64,000 nucleotides of DNA, taken from Candidatus Pullilachnospira intestinigallinarum. Its GTDB lineage: Bacteria > Bacillota > Clostridia > Lachnospirales > Lachnospiraceae. The position numbers were made by a program, and so were the translations under genes. Shown here one piece after another: positions 35,527 through 43,889 of the stretch. The stretch is from positions 1 through 64,000 of the forward strand of contig DVIN01000059.1 in NCBI GenBank assembly GCA_018711275.1, written 5' to 3'. Position 1 is the first letter of the stretch. Every line of letters begins with the position of its first letter. The notes below the pieces were generated by a model that saw only the letters and a program-made list of their open reading frames with translations, had not been told where the DNA came from and ran no database searches.

Positions 35527-36122
35527 TTTCCGCTTTCTCCTCTCAGCTGTTCCATCCGCATCTGGCGGAAGGTTTTCTTCTCTCCCCTGGCAGGGGTGTA
35601 GGCGCCCCGCAGCAGGCCCACCAGAATTCTCGCGTACAGCACCAAGCTGCTGGTGCGCTTTTTGGCCACTTCCTTTAAAATCCGCCGGGTCATGATTTTG
35701 GGGAACAGATAGGACTCCGCCAGATCCACGCACCGGGTCAGCTCCATGGCCGTGCCGATATCGCCGTGCAGGGAAAATCCGTGGGCCGCGTAAGCCCCGG
35801 CAATGCCCATCCGTCCCGTCAGCACCAGAAAGGCCGTCTCCAGGCTCTTGAAGGTGATGCAGGTGTCATACTGCTTCTGAATTCTGGGATTTAAGCGCAT
35901 CAGCTTTCCGTCATTTTTCCGGAAATACAGGCTGGGGCCCTGACTGCTGCAGCGGATGGCGTAGGTCATCCCCTCCGGCCACCGGTCGATTTCTCTCTGA
36001 ACCCGGGAATCCGTCTGATACAGCTCATAAATGCCGCCGTACAGCACCGTCAGCACCACGGAGGCAATCCTGGCCCGCCCCCACACTCCCAGGCTTTTGC
36101 CGATACTCATTTCCAGTTCCAT
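35523..36122 (-). CDS. SCP2-like (sterol/lipid carrier) domain protein
   Basis: The start at 36122 (MELEMSIGKSLG) is preferred: GGAGGG lies about 8 bases upstream, and the ORF-track start is TTG. 199 residues. The middle reads LYFRKNDGKLMRLNPRIQKQYDTCITFKSLETAFLVLTGRMGIAGAYAAHGFSLHGDIGTAMEL, which has the spacing of an SCP2 fold (F-x-S, LTG+M, A-x-x-x-H-G-hydrophobic-x-L-x-GD). A hydrophobic segment near residues 15-30 could touch the membrane. It is translationally coupled to the alcohol dehydrogenase. The assignment rests on pattern only. Confidence 0.6.
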   Translation of the reverse strand: MELEMSIGKSLGVWGRARIASVVLTVLYGGIYELYQTDSRVQREIDRWPEGMTYAIRCSSQGPSLYFRKNDGKLMRLNPRIQKQYDTCITFKSLETAFLVLTGRMGIAGAYAAHGFSLHGDIGTAMELTRCVDLAESYLFPKIMTRRILKEVAKKRTSSLVLYARILVGLLRGAYTPARGEKKTFRQMRMEQLRGESGK

Positions 36123-36126
36123 ACCC

Positions 36127-36390
36127 TTATCCCTCCACAATCAGAAAGGCGCCGTCGGGAAGAGGAAATACTTCGCTGGCCGAAAGAAGTTCCTCGTCGC
36201 TCATGCCCTCCACATCCATGCCGCTCTCGTCCAGCCACCGGCGCACTTCCTTTTTACTGTTCACCACCACCGCCATACAGTCTTCCAGAAATTCCTCTGC
36301 CTCCTGCAGCGTTTCCGCCACCGGCTCGTCGAAGAGCTGGCCCTGGTTCTTCAAAAAGGTTTCCAGACATTCTTTGCTGTATCCGTTCAT
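36127..36390 (-). CDS. conserved small hypothetical protein
   Basis: 87 residues, acidic and helical (MNGYSKECLETFLKNQGQLFDEPVAETLQEAEEFLEDCMAVVVNSKKEVRRWLDESGMDVEGMSDEELLSASEVFPLPDGAFLIVEG trimmed to its key traits: one N-terminal helix bundle, a short strand AVVVNS, then a C-terminal strand pair). No known catalytic motif. It stops 4 bp before the SCP2-like start, so it is probably co-transcribed with it. The function is unknown; a small partner protein for the downstream enzymes is possible. Confidence 0.7.
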   Translation of the reverse strand: MNGYSKECLETFLKNQGQLFDEPVAETLQEAEEFLEDCMAVVVNSKKEVRRWLDESGMDVEGMSDEELLSASEVFPLPDGAFLIVEG

Positions 36391-36462
36391 TTCTTTCTAC
36401 CTCCGTTTTCTTCGAAACTGTAATTTCCTGTAACCGTTCTTCTGTGTCTTCCGGCTTTCCTG

Positions 36463-37950
36463 TCACTTCTCCTCGCAGCCGCCGGCCGCAGTCTCAGACG
36501 CCCGGCAGGATACCGGAACGCCGGTTTTCAGAATCTCTTCCAGTGCATGCCCCACCGTATCCGTATGCCAGGGACAATCTTTGCGGATTCCCGGCACCGC
36601 CGTATCCATGGCAAAAGCCCATCCTGCCATCGCCAGCATCTCCGCGTCATTATAATTATCTCCAAAAACCACGCATTCTTCCGGCGCAATGTCCAGATGC
36701 TTCAGAAGCAGCCGCAGAGCCGTACCTTTATTGACCCCTTTGGGCATCATGTCCAGCCACTCATTTCCCGAGGTCACCACCGTCACCCGGGAGGAGAAAC
36801 GGTTCTTCCAGTAATCCTCGCTGGCGGCGATGCCGTCCTTTTCAAAAACAGAGATCTTAAAATAATCCTCACTGGTCTGAAGAATATCGGGAACCACCGT
36901 CACATTGTTCTCCACCTCATCCCGCACATGACGCAGGTAGGATTCCTCCTTGGGCTGAATATAAGAGGTATCCTCCCCGGAAAGAAGGGCCTCCGCGGAA
37001 TCCTTCTCCATAATAGCCTGAAGAATCTCCTGCCCGGTCTCCCGGTCCATATGGGCCTTGTAAATCTTTTTTCCGCCATCCATCACCAGACAGCCGTTTT
37101 CACAGATATAGGAAATCTCATCCGCCACAGGCGCAAACAGCCGCCGCAGATTGGGATACTGCCTGCCGCTGGCCGCCGCGAAACAAATACCCTGATCCAG
37201 CAGACGCCGGATCTGCCCGCAGGTCTCTTCGGGCAGCTGCTGGCTTCCATTCAGAAGAAGCGTACCGTCCAGGTCACTGACCACCAGCCGGATATGTGGC
37301 GCCGCCGCAATGCCCAGAAGCTGCCCGGGCCGGGCAATCACACAGTCCGCCCCTGCCTCCTCCAGCTCTTTTCTCTCCCGGAATCCCCAAAGAACGCCCA
37401 CCGTGTACATGCCGGCGGCTTTCCCCGTCTGCATATCCGTATTGGTATCCCCCACATAAAGGCACTCCCCGGGCTTTACTCCGAACTTTTCCGCCAGGGC
37501 CAGCGCTCCGATGGGGCTTGGTTTCCGGGGAATCCCCGGCTGCTGTCCCTGCACCTCGTCAAACAGTTCCTTTCCGAACAAGCCCTCGATGGCCGGCACC
37601 GCCGCCTCGTGGGGTTTGTTGGAAAGCACCGCCAGCTTCATCCCCCGTTCCTTCATTTCTTTCAGCATGTCCACAATCCCCGGAAAGGGCTTCACCCGGT
37701 AAAGGGGATCTGCGGCAAATACATCCCGGTACATCTGCTGCGCCTCGGCAAGATTACTCCGGTCACCTTTGGCGGCGGCAAAACACCGCTCCATCAGCAT
37801 ATCTCCGCCGTCCCCCGCAAAATATTTATAGGCCTCCACCGGCTGAGCCGCCAGGCCAAAATGATCCAGCACCTGATTGGCCACATGAGCGATGGACTCC
37901 ACCGTGTCCGCCACCGTTCCATCCAGGTCAAAAATACAGGCTTTATACAT
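36463..37950 (-). CDS. fused double HAD phosphatase (PGP-like + Cof-like)
   Basis: 495 residues from ATG 37950, which has GAGGAG 8 bases upstream. The N-terminal half (residues 1-215) is a HAD-IA phosphatase similar to phosphoglycolate phosphatase: FDLDGTVADT, LSNKPHEA and YVGDTNTDMQTGKAAG. The C-terminal half (from about 225) is a Cof-type HAD-IIB phosphatase: VSDLDGTLLLNG, AAASGRQY, and VVFGDNYNDAEMLAMAG. Both catalytic Asp pairs are present. The two units normally occur as separate proteins. Substrates are unknown. It is the first gene of the HAD / small protein / SCP2 / ADH / ALDH run. Confidence 0.9.
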   Translation of the reverse strand: MYKACIFDLDGTVADTVESIAHVANQVLDHFGLAAQPVEAYKYFAGDGGDMLMERCFAAAKGDRSNLAEAQQMYRDVFAADPLYRVKPFPGIVDMLKEMKERGMKLAVLSNKPHEAAVPAIEGLFGKELFDEVQGQQPGIPRKPSPIGALALAEKFGVKPGECLYVGDTNTDMQTGKAAGMYTVGVLWGFRERKELEEAGADCVIARPGQLLGIAAAPHIRLVVSDLDGTLLLNGSQQLPEETCGQIRRLLDQGICFAAASGRQYPNLRRLFAPVADEISYICENGCLVMDGGKKIYKAHMDRETGQEILQAIMEKDSAEALLSGEDTSYIQPKEESYLRHVRDEVENNVTVVPDILQTSEDYFKISVFEKDGIAASEDYWKNRFSSRVTVVTSGNEWLDMMPKGVNKGTALRLLLKHLDIAPEECVVFGDNYNDAEMLAMAGWAFAMDTAVPGIRKDCPWHTDTVGHALEEILKTGVPVSCRASETAAGGCEEK

Positions 37951-38178
37951 CCTTGTCACTCCTCGCTGTCTGACAGTTTTCCGCGGCAGCCCGGCTCTGT
38001 GCCCCTCTGCCGCAGTTTTTCGACATCATTATATCCTTCACAATTTTGCATCGCAAGAGTATTTCTGTAAAAAGCTGAAAAAATATAAAGTGTGGGCTTT
38101 CCTTTTCCATAAAAAAGTATTAAAATAGAGAAATGGACGAATCTCGGAAAGCCCTCGGGATGAAAGGAGAAGGAGATT

Positions 38179-38541
38179 ATGGCAAAAAAAGGTATTGTGA
38201 CCACTCTGGCCGGACTGGCCATTGCCGGTGCTGCCGTTGGCGGCGCTGTCGCATATTTGAAAAAATGCAAACGGGTGAACGATTTCGCGGAGGAGGATTT
38301 CGACGATCTGGATTATCTGGACGAGGAAGACTCCAGCTGCGGCTGCGGACCGGAGCGCACTTATACCACGCTTCCCACGGAAAACGCGGCGGCGAAAGAG
38401 CATACTGCCAAAGCAGAGCAGGAGACCCCGCAGGAAACGGAGGCTGAAGAAGCGGAAGCTGACGGAGAAGAGGCAGACGGCGAAATGGCGGAAGGAAATG
38501 CGTCTGACGCTGAGGCGGAGGCATCTGCTGAAAAAGAATAA
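38179..38541 (+). CDS. small membrane-anchored acidic protein
   Basis: 120 residues. Residues 5-27 form a Gly/Ala-rich hydrophobic helix (VTTLAGLAIAGAAVGGAVAYL) followed by KKCKR. The rest is very acidic, with SCGCG near 55 and a Glu/Ala-rich low-complexity tail. AAGGAGAAGGAG precedes the ATG. Such YtxH-like or Lachnospiraceae-type small proteins are of unknown function. It stands alone between a weak promoter candidate (TTTCCT-17-TAAAAT near 38095-38123) and a bidirectional terminator. Confidence 0.8.
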   Translation: MAKKGIVTTLAGLAIAGAAVGGAVAYLKKCKRVNDFAEEDFDDLDYLDEEDSSCGCGPERTYTTLPTENAAAKEHTAKAEQETPQETEAEEAEADGEEADGEMAEGNASDAEAEASAEKE

Positions 38542-38548
38542 TCTGGAA

Positions 38549-38581
38549 AACGCCCTGTGGAAAGTTCAGCCACAGGGCGTT
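38549..38581. terminator. bidirectional intrinsic terminator
   Basis: AACGCCCTGTGG-AAAGTTCAG-CCACAGGGCGTT, a perfect 12-bp stem between the convergent small-protein gene and the mocR-type gene, with TTTTCC after it on the minus strand. Confidence 0.85.
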
Positions 38582-38600
38582 CTGTTTATGAGCATTAATT

Positions 38601-40007
38601 TCATCCATCAATCTCCCACACTTTCTCAAGGCGCCGGGCAGCCTCCACGATTTCCTCCTCCTTTAGTGTGGCATATCCCAAAAGCAGAGTGGGCGGCCCG
38701 GCGGGCACATATCCTTTCACACAGTATTCCGATAACCCGTACACCCGCACGCCGGCGGCAGCCGCGCGCCGGATGGCTTCCCCCTCGGACAGGCCGTTTT
38801 CCAGGCTCACCAGCAGGTGTACCCCCGCGTTCTCCCCCCGGATCCGGATTCCCGGTTTCCCCTTCAGGCAGTTCAGCAGGCAATCATGTTTTCCCCGGTA
38901 AATTCCCCGCATCCGGTTCAGATGGCGTTCAAAGTAGCCGTCCCGCAGAAACAGCTCCAGAATTTTCTGATCCACCCGGGAGACCGTGGCGGAAAAGTTG
39001 GCCGCCCGCTGCCGGTATGCTTCCAGAAGCACCGGCGGCAGTACCATATAGCTGACACGGATGGCCGGCGCCAGCGATTTGGAAAAGGTTCCCAGATAGA
39101 TCACCCGGCCCGCCGTATCGTAGCCCTGCAGGCTGGGCACCGGTTTCCCTTTGTAGCGGAATTCACTGTCATAGTCATCTTCGATGAGAAAACGATTTCC
39201 TCCGGCCGCCCAGGCCAGAAGCTGCATCCGCCGCTGAATGGGCATCACGGTTCCCAGCGGAAAATGGTGCGAAGGCATCACATATGCCAGATCCGCCCCA
39301 CAGTCCTCCAGCTGCCGGGCACGCATTCCCCGCTCATCCGGAAAAATGGGACACATCTCATAACCCACTTTTTCAAAGTCCAGCCAGGCGCTGGGATAAG
39401 TGGGATTGTCCATGGCCACCTTTCTGCCGGGACCCAGGATCACATGAAGCAGCAGCAGCAGATAATCATTTCCCGCCCCCACAAGCACCTGATCCGGCTG
39501 ACAGTTTACCCCTCTGGCGTGACTCAGATAAGAGACAATTTCCCGTCGAAGTCCCGCGTCGCCCCGGGGATCTCCCAAAGAAAACAGTTCGCCGTCCGGA
39601 TCCTCCGCCAGCACCTGGCGGGACAGTTTTTTCCAGGTATTGTAGGGAAATCCGTCCCTGTCAATGCCGTTGAGGGCGAAATCAAATTCCGGCGCCTCCC
39701 GCTCAGGTTCACTGTCCGCCGCCTCGCGGCGCTCCGGACGCGGCTGTCGGTACAATCCTTCGATCTCACAGGCAAAATATCCCCGGCAGGGACGGGAGGT
39801 GATAAATCCCTCCGCGTACAGCTGCTCATAGGCCAGATCCACCGTACTCCTGCTGACCCCCAGATTCGCCGCCAGCAGCCTGGTGGACGGCAGTTTTTCT
39901 CCGGGGGCAATCCTCCCCTCCCCGATTTCTTCCCGGATATGGCGGTAAATCTGCTGATACAGCGGTACCTTTTGGTGGGAATCCAGGGGAATCATCAATT
40001 CCTGCAT
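38601..40007 (-). CDS. MocR/PdxR-type GntR regulator with aminotransferase domain
   Basis: 468 residues. An N-terminal GntR winged helix (residues about 12-78: VPLYQQIYRHIREEIGEGRIAPGEKLPSTRLLAANLGVSRSTVDLAYEQLYAEGFI) is joined to a fold-type I aminotransferase domain. The PLP-binding region includes EDDYDSEFRY and YLGTFSKSLAPAIRVSYM with the Schiff-base Lys. Such regulators use PLP as cofactor or effector and control B6, GABA, or amino acid genes. No such target gene is adjacent, so the regulon is unknown. GGAGGAGG precedes the ATG. Confidence 0.93.
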   Translation of the reverse strand: MQELMIPLDSHQKVPLYQQIYRHIREEIGEGRIAPGEKLPSTRLLAANLGVSRSTVDLAYEQLYAEGFITSRPCRGYFACEIEGLYRQPRPERREAADSEPEREAPEFDFALNGIDRDGFPYNTWKKLSRQVLAEDPDGELFSLGDPRGDAGLRREIVSYLSHARGVNCQPDQVLVGAGNDYLLLLLHVILGPGRKVAMDNPTYPSAWLDFEKVGYEMCPIFPDERGMRARQLEDCGADLAYVMPSHHFPLGTVMPIQRRMQLLAWAAGGNRFLIEDDYDSEFRYKGKPVPSLQGYDTAGRVIYLGTFSKSLAPAIRVSYMVLPPVLLEAYRQRAANFSATVSRVDQKILELFLRDGYFERHLNRMRGIYRGKHDCLLNCLKGKPGIRIRGENAGVHLLVSLENGLSEGEAIRRAAAAGVRVYGLSEYCVKGYVPAGPPTLLLGYATLKEEEIVEAARRLEKVWEIDG

Positions 40008-40033
40008 CGCTTCGCCTCCTCCCTATGGCAAAA

Positions 40034-40055
40034 GCCCCGCGGAAAACCGCGGGGC
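40034..40055 (-). terminator. intrinsic terminator after glnS
   Basis: GCCCCGCGG-AAAA-CCGCGGGGC stem with TTTTGCC following on the minus strand, 15 bp past the glnS stop. Confidence 0.85.
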
Positions 40056-40069
40056 CCGAATATACAATT

Positions 40070-41740
40070 CTATTTTGCGGGCAGCTTGAAAGAGCTCTTC
40101 AAAGAAACAATCCGGTTAAACACCAGCGCGTCCTCGCGGGAGTCTTTGGCGTCCACGCAGAAAAATCCATTTCTTACAAACTGGAAGCTGTCATAGGCTT
40201 TGGCGTCCTTCAGGCTTCGCTCCAGGCAGCAGTTTTCCACCACCGTCAGGGAATTGGGATTCAGGTTCAGAGAACCGTCCTCATTGTACACACCCTTCTC
40301 CTCATCGATGATGTTCTCATACAGGCGCACCTGGGCCTTCACATGATCCTGGGCGCTGACCCAGTGAATGGTTCCCTTCACTTTCCGGCCGTCCGGGGCG
40401 TTGCCGCCCTTGGTGGCGGGGTCATAGGTGCAGTGTACCACGGTCACATTGCCCTCGTCATCGGTCTCGTAGCCGGTGCAGGTGACAAAGTAGGCGTTCA
40501 TCAGACGGACTTCATTCCCCGGATAGAGACGTTTGTATTTCTTCGGGGGTTCCACCATGAAATCCTCCCGCTCGATATACAGTTCTTTTCCAAAAGGCAG
40601 CATTCTGGTTCCCAGCGCCTCATTTTCCATGTTGTTGGGAGCTTCCAGTTCTTCTGTCTGCCCCTCCGGATAATTGTCGATCACCAGCTTCAGCGGATCC
40701 AACACCGCCATCACCCGGGGACGTTTCAGCTTCAGGTCCTCCCGGATGCAGTACTCCAGCATGGCGTAGTCCACGGAGCTGTTGGCCTTGGAGACGCCGC
40801 ACAGATCCACAAACATTTTAATGGACTCCGGTGTAAATCCCCGGCGGCGCAGGGCGGCGATGGATACCAGGCGGGGATCATCCCAGCCGTCCACAATGCC
40901 TTCCTCCACCAGTTTCTTGATATACCGTTTTCCCGTCACCACGTTGGTCAGATACAGCTTGGCAAACTCGATCTGCTTGGGCGGATGGGGATACTCCAGC
41001 TCGCGCACCACCCAGTCGTACAGGGGACGGTGATCCTCAAACTCCAGGGTACAGATGGAGTGGGTCACGCCTTCAATGGCGTCCTCGATGGGATGGGCGA
41101 AATCGTACATGGGGTAAATGCACCAGGTATTTCCGGTGTTGTGATGCTCCATGTGAGCCACCCGGTAGATTACCGGATCCCGCATGTTGATGTTGGGGGA
41201 GGCCATGTCGATCTTGGCACGCAGCACCTTGGCGCCGTCGGCGAACTCGCCGTTCTTCATCCGTTCAAACAGATCCAGGTTCTCCTCCACGCTCCGGTCC
41301 CGGTAGGGGCTGTTCTTTCCCGGCTCCGTCAGGGTTCCCCGGTACTGGCGGATCTCCTCGGCGGAAAGATCACAGACGAACGCTTTCCCCTTTTTGATCA
41401 GCTTCACCGCCGCCTCATACATCTGCGGGAAATAATCGGAGGCAAAATACAGCCGGTCCTCCCAGTCCGCGCCCAGCCAGCGGACATCCTCCTTGATGGA
41501 CTCCACAAATTCCACCTTCTCCTTGGTGGGGTTGGTGTCATCAAAACGCAGGTTGAATTTTCCATTATATTTCTGGGCCAAACCGTAGTTCAGCAGTATT
41601 GATTTCGCATGTCCGATATGAAGATATCCGTTGGGCTCCGGCGGGAAGCGGGTACAGATCGTCTCATATTTTCCTTCTTCCAGATCCTTTTCAATGATCT
41701 GCTCGATAAAGTTTTTCGAAACTACTTCTTTTTCTTCCAT
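40070..41740 (-). CDS. glnS: glutaminyl-tRNA synthetase
   Basis: Charges tRNA-Gln with glutamine. 556 residues, normal for GlnRS. Class I motifs are [16 protein letters not shown] (HIGH, residues about 33-48) and a KMSKS-type [12 protein letters not shown]-like region; the GlnRS-specific [10 protein letters not shown] and [35 protein letters not shown] are intact. GAGGAGG lies before the ATG, with a TTGAAA-16-TATGAT promoter and its own terminator, so it is monocistronic. Confidence 0.97.
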   Translation of the reverse strand: MEEKEVVSKNFIEQIIEKDLEEGKYETICTRFPPEPNGYLHIGHAKSILLNYGLAQKYNGKFNLRFDDTNPTKEKVEFVESIKEDVRWLGADWEDRLYFASDYFPQMYEAAVKLIKKGKAFVCDLSAEEIRQYRGTLTEPGKNSPYRDRSVEENLDLFERMKNGEFADGAKVLRAKIDMASPNINMRDPVIYRVAHMEHHNTGNTWCIYPMYDFAHPIEDAIEGVTHSICTLEFEDHRPLYDWVVRELEYPHPPKQIEFAKLYLTNVVTGKRYIKKLVEEGIVDGWDDPRLVSIAALRRRGFTPESIKMFVDLCGVSKANSSVDYAMLEYCIREDLKLKRPRVMAVLDPLKLVIDNYPEGQTEELEAPNNMENEALGTRMLPFGKELYIEREDFMVEPPKKYKRLYPGNEVRLMNAYFVTCTGYETDDEGNVTVVHCTYDPATKGGNAPDGRKVKGTIHWVSAQDHVKAQVRLYENIIDEEKGVYNEDGSLNLNPNSLTVVENCCLERSLKDAKAYDSFQFVRNGFFCVDAKDSREDALVFNRIVSLKSSFKLPAK

Positions 41741-41773
41741 TTGCTTCCTCCTCAGAAATTGTATACTTCTGAA

Positions 41774-41801
41774 ATCATATCACAGATTCTCTTATTTTCA
41801 A
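41774..41801 (-). promoter_or_regulatory. glnS promoter
   Basis: TTGAAA, 16 bases, TATGAT on the minus strand, about 30 bp before the glnS start. Confidence 0.7.
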
Positions 41802-41827
41802 AGGTTTTTTTAGCGCTTTTCTTTTTC

Positions 41828-41856
41828 TTGACAAAGCGTGCCGCAGACTTTATACT
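41828..41856 (+). promoter_or_regulatory. promoter of the marR operon
   Basis: Consensus-like TTGACA, 17 bases, TATACT. It is divergent from the glnS promoter. Confidence 0.8.
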
Positions 41857-41874
41857 TTAATTTGTTTTCTAACT

Positions 41875-41888
41875 ATTAGAATTCTAAT
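41875..41888. promoter_or_regulatory. MarR-type operator
   Basis: Perfect 14-bp palindrome ATTAGAATTCTAAT just downstream of the -10 box, 61 bp before the marR-type start. The position fits autorepression by the encoded MarR protein. Confidence 0.65.
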
Positions 41889-41949
41889 TATTTGGAACCG
41901 TCAGGATCGTATTCCAAAAGCCGGTTCCCGTCTGCAGGGAGGTATTGTT

Positions 41950-42381
41950 ATGGAATCTTCTTTTCATTATCTGCTGATGGCCAATCAGGCCCGTTTTCAG
42001 AAAAAGTTTTTTTCCCTTCTGGCCGATACGCCGCTGACTCAGGGACAGCCGAAGGTGCTGGATTATCTCCGGGAACACGACGGGGCCGCGCAGAAAGAGA
42101 TCGCCGCCGCCTGCCAGATTGAACCGGCCTCTCTCACTTCCATTCTCAACGGCATGGAACAGAAAGGGCTGATTCAGCGCCGTATGCAAAACGGTGACCG
42201 GCGTTCCTTCCATATTTTCATGACCCCGGAAGGAAGGCGCCTCTCCGAAATTATCCGGGAACGGTTCCTCTGGCTGGAAGAGCACACGCTTCGGGGGATT
42301 TCTTTGCAAGAGCGGCAGCAATTTCTGGCCACCTTTGAAAAAATCTTTGAAAATCTCAATCATGAGGAAGGGAGTCTTTAA
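41950..42381 (+). CDS. MarR family transcriptional regulator
   Basis: 143 residues. Winged helix with LTQGQPKVLDYLREHDGAAQKEIAAACQIEPASLTSILNGMEQKGLIQRRMQNGDRRSFHIFMTPEGRRL, the standard MarR recognition helix and D-x-R-S/R wing. GGGAGG precedes the ATG. It is 3 bp from the downstream membrane/kinase fusion gene, forming a two-gene operon. It probably represses its own operon through the TTAGAATTCTAA palindrome. The inducer is unknown. Confidence 0.93.
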   Translation: MESSFHYLLMANQARFQKKFFSLLADTPLTQGQPKVLDYLREHDGAAQKEIAAACQIEPASLTSILNGMEQKGLIQRRMQNGDRRSFHIFMTPEGRRLSEIIRERFLWLEEHTLRGISLQERQQFLATFEKIFENLNHEEGSL

Positions 42382-42384
42382 TCT

Positions 42385-43614
42385 ATGGAAAAACTGAAAC
42401 GATATCTGATCTTTCTGGCCGGGCTGTTCGTCAATTCCTTTGGCGTCAGCTTCATCACCAGAGCCAGTCTGGGAACCTCGCCGATTTCATCCATTCCCTA
42501 TGTGCTGAGTCTGCGGTTTCCTTTCACGCTGGGGGAATTCACCATTGCCTTCAGTATTCTTCTGATTCTGCTCCAGCTTCTCATTCTCAGGAAGAATTTC
42601 CACCTGGAACATATCCTGCAGATTCCGGTATCCATCATCTTCGGCTATTTTATCGATCTGACCATGCTCCTTCTGGGCTGGCTGAATCCGGGCTCCTATC
42701 CGATGAAAATCCTGAGCCTGCTGATCGGCTGTGTGATCCTGGCCTTCGGCGTCTACATGGAAGTGCTGGCCAATGTGGTGATGCTTCCCGGAGAATCCTT
42801 TGTGAGAGCGGTATCTTCCACCTGGAAGCTGGATTTCGGCAATACCAAAGTGGCATTTGACGCCTCCATGACCATCATCGCCGGCGTTCTTTCTCTCCTT
42901 TTCTGGCAGCGGCTGGAAGGCGTCCGGGAAGGCACCGTCATCGCAGCCCTGCTGGTGGGATTCATTGCCCGTCAGTTTGGCCGTCTGTTCTCCTTTCTGC
43001 CTCCGCTTCTGTTCCCCGGCTCTTCCCTGGAGGAAAAGGGAGCTTCTGCGGGAAATGCTTCCGGTGAAGGAAATATGGTGATCGCCATCGGCCGCCAGTA
43101 CGCCTGCGGCGGTCATCCCATCGGCCAGGAGCTGGCCCGGCGGCTGGGATGGAACTTCTACGACGGCGAGGTCATCCGCATGGCCGCCGGAACCACCGGT
43201 TACGCGGAAACCTTTGTCCGGGAACAGGAGGAGCGGATGACCGGCAGCCTGCTGTACGATCTGATGAACCAGATGTACGCCTACAGCGCGGATACCCCAT
43301 CCCCCAAAGACGCCATTTTCGCTGCGGAGGAGGCTGCCATCCGCCAGCTGGCCCAAAAGGGAAATTGTGTGATCGTGGGCCATTGCTGTGATCATGTGCT
43401 TCGGGAAAATCCCAACTGTTTCCGGGCATTTCTGGCCTGCCCCGCCGAAAAGAGAGCCCGCCGGCTGATGGAGAAAAAGAGTCTGACGGAAAAAGAAGCC
43501 CTGTCTCTTATCGCCAAAGAGGACCGGCACAGACGGGACAATTATCAGTACTACACCCGAAATCTGTGGGGCTATGCCGGAAATTATCACATCATGCTGG
43601 ATACTGGATATTGA
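42385..43614 (+). CDS. YczE-like membrane protein fused to a cytidylate-kinase-like domain, 3' frameshift
   Basis: 409 residues as read. Residues 1-215 have five membrane segments (FLAGLFVNSFGVSFITRASLGTSPISSIPYVLS) like the YczE/YitT group. Residues about 230-409 are a cytidylate-kinase-like domain: MVIAIGRQYACGGHPIGQELARRLGW (P-loop like) and VGHCCDHVLRENPNCFRAFLACPAEKRARRLM. The frame ends LDTGY. One base fewer near 43606 gives LDTDIDSSVDLLLSAFQHFRNLAEKSKKPQQAE, ending at 43699 and matching the family's usual C-terminal helix. It is co-transcribed with marR. Confidence 0.85.
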   Translation: MEKLKRYLIFLAGLFVNSFGVSFITRASLGTSPISSIPYVLSLRFPFTLGEFTIAFSILLILLQLLILRKNFHLEHILQIPVSIIFGYFIDLTMLLLGWLNPGSYPMKILSLLIGCVILAFGVYMEVLANVVMLPGESFVRAVSSTWKLDFGNTKVAFDASMTIIAGVLSLLFWQRLEGVREGTVIAALLVGFIARQFGRLFSFLPPLLFPGSSLEEKGASAGNASGEGNMVIAIGRQYACGGHPIGQELARRLGWNFYDGEVIRMAAGTTGYAETFVREQEERMTGSLLYDLMNQMYAYSADTPSPKDAIFAAEEAAIRQLAQKGNCVIVGHCCDHVLRENPNCFRAFLACPAEKRARRLMEKKSLTEKEALSLIAKEDRHRRDNYQYYTRNLWGYAGNYHIMLDTGY

Positions 43615-43699
43615 TTCCTCCGTGGATCTGCTTTTATCTGCTTTCCAACATTTTCGTAATCTGGCGGAAAAATCAAAAAAACCGCAGCAGGCGGAGTGA
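43607..43699 (+). pseudogene. out-of-frame C-terminal part of the YczE/kinase fusion
   Basis: Encodes DIDSSVDLLLSAFQHFRNLAEKSKKPQQAE in the +1 frame relative to the 42385 ORF and has no start codon of its own. It continues the cytidylate-kinase-like fold after a single-base frameshift near 43606. Confidence 0.7.
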
Positions 43700-43838
43700 T
43701 CCGATTTGACGCTCCGCACAGCGGCGGGGGAATCTGACGCTTCCTGACGTTCACAACGGTTGCCAAATGGGATGCATAAGCATGTCCACCCATCTGGGCG
43801 CCCGCATAAATACGGCCGTCAGGCGTACCCCATGCAAA

Positions 43839-43883
43839 AAGGCCCTTCGGCCTCCGGATTTTATTCCGGGGTCGAAGGGCCTT
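43839..43883 (-). terminator. intrinsic terminator after ftsH
   Basis: AAGGCCCTTCG ... CGAAGGGCCTT stem with an inner CCGGA/TCCGG stem, followed by TTTTTGC on the minus strand, 6 bp past the ftsH stop. Confidence 0.85.
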
Positions 43884-43889
43884 GTCCGT

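Noticed and set aside
40025-41602. 525-codon plus-strand ORF over glnS
   Set aside because: Antisense shadow of a conserved essential gene; His/Gln/Leu-rich translation without any domain.
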